9,962 nt of DNA from Lachnospiraceae bacterium (lineage in GTDB: Bacteria > Bacillota > Clostridia > Lachnospirales > Lachnospiraceae), in NCBI GenBank assembly GCA_017961385.1, contig JAGCXJ010000081.1, positions 1-9,962 of the forward strand, in the 5' to 3' direction. The notes under the pieces are model-generated. The model saw only the letters and a list, made by a program, of their open reading frames with translations. It had not been told where the DNA came from and did no database searches. Shown here piece by piece: positions 4,655-9,962 of this stretch. Positions within the stretch are counted from its first letter, which is position 1. Each line of letters begins with the position of its first letter. Both the position numbers and the translations under genes were made by a program.

Positions 4655-7048
4655 ATGTTTCAGGTAGTCAAAAGGGACGGGGAAGAGACAGAGTTTGCTT
4701 TAGCAAGGATCAGCGATGCCATCATCAAAGCTTTCAATGCTACTGATGCGTCATTCACAAATGATGTAATCGATCTGCTTTCGCTTCGAGTTACTGCTGA
4801 TTTTCAGAACAAGGTAAAAGACAACAAGATTGCTGTAGAGGATATTCAGGATTCGGTTGAGAGAGTCCTGGAGCAGGCGGGGTATTCTGAAGCGGCAAAA
4901 GCTTTCATTCTCTATCGTAAACAGAGAGAAAAGCTTCGTAACATGAAATCAACCATCCTTGATTACAAGGATGTTGTAAACAGCTATGTAAAGGTTGAGG
5001 ACTGGAGAGTAAAGGAGAATTCCACCGTAACATATTCTGTCGGCGGGCTGATCCTGTCAAATTCCGGTGCCGTTACAGCCAACTACTGGCTGTCTGAGGT
5101 TTATGATGAGGAGATAGCAAAGGCTCATCGTAATGCCGACATACATATACATGACCTTTCTATGCTTACCGGCTACTGCGCCGGATGGTCTTTAAAGCAG
5201 CTTATCAAAGAAGGACTCGGAGGCATTCCGGGCAAGATAACATCTGCACCGGCTGCACATCTTTCTGTACTGTGCAACCAGATGGTAAACTTCCTTGGTA
5301 TCATGCAGAATGAATGGGCAGGAGCACAGGCGTTCTCTTCATTTGATACTTATCTTGCACCTTTCGTAAAGGTTGACAATCTTACATATAAGGAAGTCAA
5401 GAAATGCATAGAGGCATTCATCTACGGTGTCAACACACCTTCAAGATGGGGAACACAGGCACCTTTCTCAAATGTAACACTTGACTGGACAGTTCCTGCG
5501 GATCTTGCCGAGCTTCCTGCAATAGTAGGCGGCAAGGAGATGGATTTCTGCTACAAGGACTGCAAGGAAGAGATGGACATGGTCAACAAGGCGTTTATCG
5601 AGACCATGATAGAGGGAGATGCAAACGGACGCGGATTCCAGTATCCGATTCCTACATATTCGATAACAAAGGATTTCGACTGGTCTGATACAGAGAATAA
5701 CAGACTGCTCTTTGAAATGACTTCAAAGTATGGTACACCATACTTCTCGAATTATATCAATTCCGATATGGAACCTTCGGACGTAAGATCTATGTGCTGC
5801 CGGTTACGTCTGGATCTTCGTGAACTGCGTAAGAAGACGGGAGGCTTCTTTGGTTCCGGAGAAAGCACCGGTTCTGTGGGTGTTGTTACGATCAACATGC
5901 CCAGGATCGCATATCTGTCAACTGACAAGGCTGACTTCTACAAGCGCCTTGACAAGATGATGGATATAGCAGCTCGTTCACTCAAGATAAAGAGGGGAGT
6001 CAGAACGAAGCTGCTCAATGAGGGTCTTTACCCTTATACACGCAGATACCTTGGTACATTTGATAATCATTTCTCTACCATAGGACTGGTTGGAATGAAT
6101 GAGGTAGGACTCAATGCCAACTGGCTGCGTGCGGACATGACCAACAAGCATGTTCAGGATTTCACAAAGGAAGTTCTCAATCATATGAGAAACAGACTCA
6201 GTGATTATCAGGAGATGTACGGTGATCTGTACAACCTTGAGGCTACACCTGCAGAGTCAACTTCTTATAGACTTGCAAAGCACGACCGCAAGAACTGGCC
6301 GGGAATCAAGACAGCAGGCAATCAGGGCGATACACCTTACTATACAAACTCTTCACATCTGCCTGTTGGATATACATATGATATATTTGACGCTCTTGAC
6401 ATTCAGGATGAACTGCAGACACTGTATACATCAGGTACGGTATTCCATGCATTCCTTGGAGAGAAGCTTCCTGACTGGAAGGCTGCAGCCGAGCTTGTAA
6501 GGACAATAGCTGAAAACTACAAGCTTCCCTACTATACACTGTCTCCTACTTATTCTATATGCAAGGACCACGGTTATATAGCGGGAGAGGTTTCACAGTG
6601 TCCTCACTGCGGAAATCCTACAGAAGTATACAGCAGGATCACAGGCTACTACCGTCCGGTTCAGAACTGGAACGACGGAAAGCTTCAGGAATATGCAAAC
6701 AGACAGGTATACGATATAGACAGATCGGTATTAAAGAGACCTATGAGTGCAGTAGTCACATTAAAGGATGTTGAGGATGACGTTCCTGATATCGAGGTTT
6801 CAATACCCAATGATGTGATGTATCTGTTCACTACTAAGACCTGTCCGAACTGCAAGCTTGCAAAGGAATATCTGAAGAATGAGAAATATGTTCTCATAGA
6901 CGCAGAGGAGAATATGGAGCTTGCCGGCAAATACGGCATCATGCAGGCGCCTACACTTGTTGTGGTCAACGGTGACGGATTCAAGAAATATGTCAATGCA
7001 TCGAATATCAAGAAATTTGCTTCTGAACGATCAATGGCAGTAAGATAA
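4655..7048 (+). CDS. nrdD: Anaerobic (class III) ribonucleoside-triphosphate reductase with fused C-terminal redoxin domain
   Basis: This 797-residue enzyme reduces ribonucleoside triphosphates to deoxyribonucleotides without oxygen, using a glycyl radical. An N-terminal ATP-cone (about 3-92, opening VVKRDGEETEF) gives allosteric control. The catalytic barrel (about 100-690) contains C175 in LTGYCAGW, the likely thiyl-radical cysteine, the C381-C382 pair in SMCCRLRL, and GVVTINMPRI. The glycyl radical loop is RITGYYRP, with G664 as the radical site. A probable zinc site precedes it: C636, H639, C649, C652. After a linker (about 690-715) comes a thioredoxin/glutaredoxin-like domain (about 717-790) with active site C730-P-N-C733 and a cis-proline candidate at P766 (QAPT). 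This tail probably supplies the reducing electrons, in contrast to formate-using NrdD. The activating enzyme NrdG is not downstream; a terminator closes the gene. The ribosome binding site is weak (GGGG, 4644-4647), but the start fits the ATP-cone. NrdR control is predicted. Confidence 0.96.
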   Translation: MFQVVKRDGEETEFALARISDAIIKAFNATDASFTNDVIDLLSLRVTADFQNKVKDNKIAVEDIQDSVERVLEQAGYSEAAKAFILYRKQREKLRNMKSTILDYKDVVNSYVKVEDWRVKENSTVTYSVGGLILSNSGAVTANYWLSEVYDEEIAKAHRNADIHIHDLSMLTGYCAGWSLKQLIKEGLGGIPGKITSAPAAHLSVLCNQMVNFLGIMQNEWAGAQAFSSFDTYLAPFVKVDNLTYKEVKKCIEAFIYGVNTPSRWGTQAPFSNVTLDWTVPADLAELPAIVGGKEMDFCYKDCKEEMDMVNKAFIETMIEGDANGRGFQYPIPTYSITKDFDWSDTENNRLLFEMTSKYGTPYFSNYINSDMEPSDVRSMCCRLRLDLRELRKKTGGFFGSGESTGSVGVVTINMPRIAYLSTDKADFYKRLDKMMDIAARSLKIKRGVRTKLLNEGLYPYTRRYLGTFDNHFSTIGLVGMNEVGLNANWLRADMTNKHVQDFTKEVLNHMRNRLSDYQEMYGDLYNLEATPAESTSYRLAKHDRKNWPGIKTAGNQGDTPYYTNSSHLPVGYTYDIFDALDIQDELQTLYTSGTVFHAFLGEKLPDWKAAAELVRTIAENYKLPYYTLSPTYSICKDHGYIAGEVSQCPHCGNPTEVYSRITGYYRPVQNWNDGKLQEYANRQVYDIDRSVLKRPMSAVVTLKDVEDDVPDIEVSIPNDVMYLFTTKTCPNCKLAKEYLKNEKYVLIDAEENMELAGKYGIMQAPTLVVVNGDGFKKYVNASNIKKFASERSMAVR

Positions 7049-7056
7049 AGATAAGA

Positions 7057-7083
7057 AAAAGGCAAGCCTAATGCTTGCCTTTT
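7057..7083 (+). terminator. Rho-independent terminator of nrdD
   Basis: AAAAGGCAAGC (7057-7067) and GCTTGCCTTTT (7073-7083) form a perfect 11-bp stem with a CTAAT loop and a T run within the 3' arm. It starts 8 nt after the nrdD stop and separates it from the pyr operon. The flanking A and T runs allow use on both strands. Confidence 0.92.
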
Positions 7084-7090
7084 ATTAGGA

Positions 7091-7112
7091 TATCATAAGC
7101 TTTTATAAAAGC
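7091..7112 (+). promoter_or_regulatory. Probable pyrF operon promoter region with a 14-bp palindrome
   Basis: Two -10-like hexamers occur between the nrdD terminator and the pyrF ribosome binding site: TATCAT (7091-7096) and TATAAA (7104-7109). Neither has a convincing -35. The second lies inside a perfect 14-bp palindrome, GCTTTTATAAAAGC (7099-7112). There is room for only about 49 nt between terminator and start codon, so no PyrR-type attenuation leader fits here. Confidence 0.4.
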
Positions 7113-7120
7113 CTGTGGCA

Positions 7121-7126
7121 AGGGAG
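7121..7126 (+). promoter_or_regulatory. Ribosome binding site that sets the pyrF start
   Basis: AGGGAG lies 6 nt before the ATG at 7133. An in-frame GTG at 7115 lies upstream of this site and so is not supported as a start. Confidence 0.8.
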
Positions 7127-7132
7127 AAATAT

Positions 7133-8053
7133 ATGATAAACAAACTGATAGCAAACATCAAAAAAACTCAGGCTCCGATAGTTGTTGGACTTGATCCGAC
7201 AATGAAGCTCATCCCCGATTTCATTATAAATAAGGCGATAAAGGAGCACGGCGAGACGTTAAATGCTGCAGGTGCAGCTATCTGGGAGTACAACAAGGGC
7301 ATCATAGATGCGATCTGTGAATACATCCCTGCAGTAAAACCTCAGATAGCTATGTATGAACAGTTCGGAATGCCCGGACTTGAAGCATTTGATAAGACTG
7401 TAAGATACTGCAAGCAGAAAGGTCTTGTTGTCATCGGAGATATAAAGAGAGGCGATATCGGATCCACATCTACTGCATATGCGATAGGTCATCTGGGCTC
7501 TGTAAAGATCGGCTCAACGATCTGTCGAGGCTTTGATGAGGATTTTGTAACTGTAAATCCGTATCTTGGAAGTGACGGAGTAAAGCCTTTCATAGAAGTC
7601 TGCAAGGAGGAAAAGAAAGGTATCTTCGTTTTAGTCAAGACATCAAATCCCAGCAGCGGAGAATTTCAGGATCAGCTTGTAGGAAACAGAAAACTGTTTG
7701 AACTTGTAGGCGAAAAAGTCAACGAGTGGGCTGGTGAATGCATGGGAGATGAATATTCTTATGTCGGAGCGGTAGTCGGCGCAACATATCCCGAAGAAGG
7801 AAAACTGATGAGGGAAGTTATGCCAAAGAGCTTCATACTCGTACCCGGCTATGGCGCTCAGGGAGGAAAGGGCAAGGACCTTGTACATTTCTTCAACAAG
7901 GACGGACTCGGAGCGATAGTAAACTCAAGCCGCGGAATAATAGGAGCATATCAGCAGCAACAGTATGCTTCATATGGCGAGACAGGCTATGCCGATGCGG
8001 CTCTTGCAGCTGTAAAGGCAATGAAGGAAGATATAGCACAGGCGCTAGGCTGA
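7133..8053 (+). CDS. pyrF: Orotidine 5'-phosphate decarboxylase (long, type 2 form)
   Basis: PyrF removes CO2 from orotidine 5'-monophosphate to make UMP, the last step of de novo pyrimidine synthesis, in the cytoplasm. From the ATG at 7133 the protein has 306 residues, the length of the longer (type 2) subfamily rather than the roughly 240-residue type. The TIM-barrel landmarks are VGLDPT (18-23), VKPQ (68-71) with K69, the catalytic GDIKRGDIGST (102-112) with D103, K105 and D108, VLVKTSNPSSGE (166-177), VPGYGAQGG (237-245) in the phosphate-binding loop, and NSSRGI (264-269) with R267 as the likely phosphate contact. All key residues are present. It is the first gene of a run of four; pyrE follows after 19 nt, so the last two steps of the pathway are made together. 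The pyrK and pyrD genes often found beside pyrF in Firmicutes are not between them. Confidence 0.96.
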   Translation: MINKLIANIKKTQAPIVVGLDPTMKLIPDFIINKAIKEHGETLNAAGAAIWEYNKGIIDAICEYIPAVKPQIAMYEQFGMPGLEAFDKTVRYCKQKGLVVIGDIKRGDIGSTSTAYAIGHLGSVKIGSTICRGFDEDFVTVNPYLGSDGVKPFIEVCKEEKKGIFVLVKTSNPSSGEFQDQLVGNRKLFELVGEKVNEWAGECMGDEYSYVGAVVGATYPEEGKLMREVMPKSFILVPGYGAQGGKGKDLVHFFNKDGLGAIVNSSRGIIGAYQQQQYASYGETGYADAALAAVKAMKEDIAQALG

Positions 8054-8072
8054 TAACGAAAGGGAATACATT

Positions 8073-8729
8073 ATGGAAGCTTATAAACAGGAATTTGTTG
8101 ATTTCATGCTCGACTGCGGTGTTTTAAAGTTCGGGGATTTCACATTAAAGAGCGGCAGAAAATCACCGTTTTTCATGAATGCCGGACTGTACGTTACAGG
8201 CTCTCAGCTGACAAAGCTCGGAGAGTACTATGCAAAAGCGATACATGACAAATACGGTGATGACTTTGATGTTTTATTCGGTCCCGCTTACAAGGGCATA
8301 CCGTTAAGCGTTGCAACAACAATGGCATACTCAAGGCTTTACGGAAAAGAGATCAGATACTGCTCTAACAGAAAAGAAGCAAAGGATCACGGAGACGCAG
8401 GCATTCTGCTCGGAAGCCCCATAAAGGACGGCGACAGGATAGTCGTTATTGAAGATGTTACAACATCAGGCAAATCCATGGAAGAGACGATACCGATAGT
8501 CAAGGCACAGGGCGATGTAAAGATAATAGGCCTCATGGTTTCTTTAAACAGATGTGAGAAAGGCAAGGGCGACAAAGGCGCACTCGATGAGATAAAGGAC
8601 CTTTACGGTTTTGAGACAGGGGCTATCGTATCGATGAAGGAAGTTGTTGAGTATCTTACTCAAAAGAAGATCATTGACGATGAGCTTAAAGCAAGGATAG
8701 ATTCGTACTATAAAGAGTACGGAGTATAG
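8073..8729 (+). CDS. pyrE: Orotate phosphoribosyltransferase
   Basis: PyrE joins orotate to PRPP to form orotidine 5'-monophosphate, the substrate of the preceding gene product. The 218 residues match the family length. The orotate-binding segment FTLKSGRKSPFF (23-34), the FGPAYKGIPL loop (69-78), the flexible catalytic loop NRKEAKDHG (99-107) and the PRPP-binding motif VVIEDVTTSGKS (124-135) are all intact. A type I phosphoribosyltransferase fold and a homodimer, in which the catalytic loop reaches the neighbouring subunit, are expected from the family. AAAGGG at 8059-8064 lies 8 nt before the ATG. Only 1 nt separates its stop from the next start, and GGAG within its last codons serves the next gene, so the downstream genes are translated in step with it. 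Confidence 0.97.
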   Translation: MEAYKQEFVDFMLDCGVLKFGDFTLKSGRKSPFFMNAGLYVTGSQLTKLGEYYAKAIHDKYGDDFDVLFGPAYKGIPLSVATTMAYSRLYGKEIRYCSNRKEAKDHGDAGILLGSPIKDGDRIVVIEDVTTSGKSMEETIPIVKAQGDVKIIGLMVSLNRCEKGKGDKGALDEIKDLYGFETGAIVSMKEVVEYLTQKKIIDDELKARIDSYYKEYGV

Positions 8730-8730
8730 T

Positions 8731-9048
8731 ATGGCAAAGAAGTACATATTTACAGATAAAAATCATTCTCCGCAGGCTATCATGTCTGCGGTACTGGGAC
8801 TCATAGCCGATGCAGCGCTCGGATTTGCGATATACTCAACCTATAAACTCGGAGGGATAGCGACTGAGCGTCTCGGAGGGACAGGAGCGGTAATACTTCT
8901 GTTTGCAACAGTCGGTCTGATACTTGGATATATATCCAAGTCAAGAGCCGATGAGTTCCACCTGTTTTCTTATATAGGTATAGTTTTGAATCTTACGGCA
9001 CTTTTAGGAGTCAGTATGGTACTATATGCCGGAGCGTACGGGGTGTAA
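8731..9048 (+). CDS. Small three-helix membrane protein, unknown function
   Basis: This 105-residue protein has a short polar N-terminus (MAKKYIFTDKNHSP) and three hydrophobic segments at about 15-37, 50-68 and 77-99, with a charged loop KSRADEF (70-76) between the second and third. It starts 1 nt after the pyrE stop, with GGAG at 8721-8724 six nt ahead, and its stop overlaps the next start by 1 nt (TAATG). It resembles the roughly 100-residue membrane proteins I recall from Lachnospiraceae under the label DUF6142, but I cannot confirm the family here. No catalytic or transport motif is visible. Its fixed place in the pyr operon suggests a shared promoter rather than a role in pyrimidine synthesis. 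Confidence 0.8.
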   Translation: MAKKYIFTDKNHSPQAIMSAVLGLIADAALGFAIYSTYKLGGIATERLGGTGAVILLFATVGLILGYISKSRADEFHLFSYIGIVLNLTALLGVSMVLYAGAYGV

Positions 9049-9962
9049 TGAGTTACAGTTATAAGAGAATATTTGATAATGACGATTTCGAATACTTGAT
9101 GGAAAGACACGAGCTGGCTATGGAGAGGATAGGCTCGATCTGTGACAAATGCGAGACAGACGATGCATATTATCCGTATTTTAATCAGGCAGCTCTGTTT
9201 TTGCGTTCGGTGGACGGAATACTGATGTCTGCCATTGAAGGATCCTTTTTCAAGACATCGGTAAACAGACGGATCCAGGCAAACAAGGATCTTTATATAG
9301 AACTCAGACCAAGATACTATGAAAACAGCTATTTAAACCCGTCGTTTGCTGTAAGAAAACTGGGAAATGAGTTCGGACAGCTTCTGTCTGCGATATATGC
9401 GGAACTTAGAAGCTGCATCATATATGCATATTCACAGAATCTTGAGCAGGTTCTGATAAGAGAGGAACTCTTTTTAGAGATCTATTACATGTTTGTCGAA
9501 GCAAAGTCAGAAGGTATAAGTGCGCCTGAATTTGAAAATGTCAAAGAGACATTTAAGAGCTTTGCCTTTGACTATCTTGATCTTATGCTCAGTGATTCCC
9601 TGAAAGATTCATTTGCAAATACTCAGAGTCTGCCAAAGGCGATAGTGATGGAGGCTGATCTTAGCGACAGTGATTATCTGTATGACTACGGCGAGTATAT
9701 ATCTGACACGGAGCTTTCCATGGCTACATATATGGCTACGTTAAGTGATGATGATATAGACAGGATGGCATATACTTTCACTGAAGGATACAGATTGGGA
9801 TTCATTGCAACAGGCAAGGACATATCGATCAAAAAGAGTGTTGAGATAAGATACTTTCTCGGTTTTGAAAGAGTTGTGAGAAAAGCTGTTCAAAACTTCA
9901 GGGATATGGGCCTTGAGGCGATCAATCATTATTCCACGACAAGTTTTATGCTTACAAGGAGC
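9048..9962 (+). CDS. Aminopeptidase-like (M29-type?) protein, 5' part, runs off right edge
   Basis: The frame is open for 305 codons from the ATG at 9048 to the last base, with no stop, so the gene is cut by the window. The start lies in a TAATG overlap with the preceding gene, which points to coupled translation; GGGG at 9040-9043 is close upstream. The visible part is acidic, soluble and mostly helical, with no signal peptide or membrane segment. The stretch from about 237 to 290 (DRMAYTFTEGYRLGF, KKSVEIRYFLGFERVVRKAV, DMGLEA) resembles proteins of about 700 residues in Lachnospiraceae that I recall being labelled leucyl aminopeptidase or aminopeptidase T-like. If so, the metal-binding domain would lie beyond the window. 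No metal ligand motif is visible here, so peptidase activity is unproven. It shares the pyrF-pyrE transcript. Confidence 0.75.
   Translation, partial: MSYSYKRIFDNDDFEYLMERHELAMERIGSICDKCETDDAYYPYFNQAALFLRSVDGILMSAIEGSFFKTSVNRRIQANKDLYIELRPRYYENSYLNPSFAVRKLGNEFGQLLSAIYAELRSCIIYAYSQNLEQVLIREELFLEIYYMFVEAKSEGISAPEFENVKETFKSFAFDYLDLMLSDSLKDSFANTQSLPKAIVMEADLSDSDYLYDYGEYISDTELSMATYMATLSDDDIDRMAYTFTEGYRLGFIATGKDISIKKSVEIRYFLGFERVVRKAVQNFRDMGLEAINHYSTTSFMLTRS

Noticed and set aside
6685..7065. 126-codon open frame on the minus strand
   Set aside because: It lies antisense within the redoxin part of nrdD, has low-complexity Ser/Thr/Phe-rich composition and no ribosome binding site. The plus-strand frame encodes recognisable domains.
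7115..7132. GTG start giving PyrF 6 more residues
   Set aside because: AGGGAG at 7121-7126 lies downstream of this GTG and is well placed for ATG 7133.
7084..7132. PyrR-type attenuator before pyrF
   Set aside because: Only about 49 nt separate the nrdD terminator from the pyrF start, too short for the anti-terminator/terminator pair, and no second hairpin with a T run is seen.
1..9962. CRISPR array, transposon ends, phage genes, tRNA or rRNA
   Set aside because: No regularly spaced repeats, transposase or phage motifs, terminal inverted repeats with target duplications, or tRNA/rRNA-like sequences were seen on reading both strands. All genes are housekeeping-like, on one strand and similar in base use.

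Overview
The window reads as an ordinary chromosomal stretch of an anaerobic Firmicute. A member of the Lachnospiraceae (Butyrivibrio/Roseburia-like) is my best guess, based on the pyrF-pyrE-small membrane protein-aminopeptidase-like order, an oxygen-sensitive class III ribonucleotide reductase with a redoxin tail, moderate to low G+C, frequent AGA and ATA codons, and strong GGAG-type ribosome binding sites. All genes are on the + strand. The organism assignment is inference from memory, not a database result.

Layout. 1-57 is the last 19 codons, stop included, of an acyl-CoA synthetase-type AMP-forming ligase. 112-1526 holds a coiled-coil DUF2130 protein with a PD-(D/E)XK-like nuclease core, overlapped by 4 nt by a two-helix membrane protein, and closed by an intrinsic terminator (1544-1570). 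1647-3290 is a SulP/SLC26 anion transporter with a C-terminal STAS domain. Its own promoter candidate lies just upstream. 3353-4408 is a TPR-repeat lipoprotein behind a promoter candidate, ended by a long hairpin terminator (4446-4501). 4502-4654 is a compact regulatory region with two NrdR boxes, 32 bp apart start to start, in front of a good sigma-A promoter. 4655-7048 is nrdD fused to a C-terminal redoxin domain, followed by a clean terminator (7057-7083). 7133 to the right edge is a tight operon: pyrF, pyrE, a three-helix membrane protein and the first 305 codons of an aminopeptidase-like protein.

How the parts work together. nrdD makes deoxyribonucleotides anaerobically and is predicted to be repressed by NrdR when (d)ATP is high. 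pyrF and pyrE supply UMP. Both serve nucleotide supply, but they lie in separate transcription units. The transporter and the lipoprotein act at the cell envelope, with substrates that cannot be read from the sequence.

No stretch longer than 300 bases lacks a gene; the longest gap is 4409-4654, which holds the terminator and the NrdR-controlled promoter. I see no tRNA, rRNA, CRISPR, insertion sequence, phage gene or attachment site. The most notable points are the NrdD-redoxin fusion without a neighbouring nrdG, the NrdR box pair, and the DUF2130/membrane protein gene pair. I found no strong candidate for a wholly new system.
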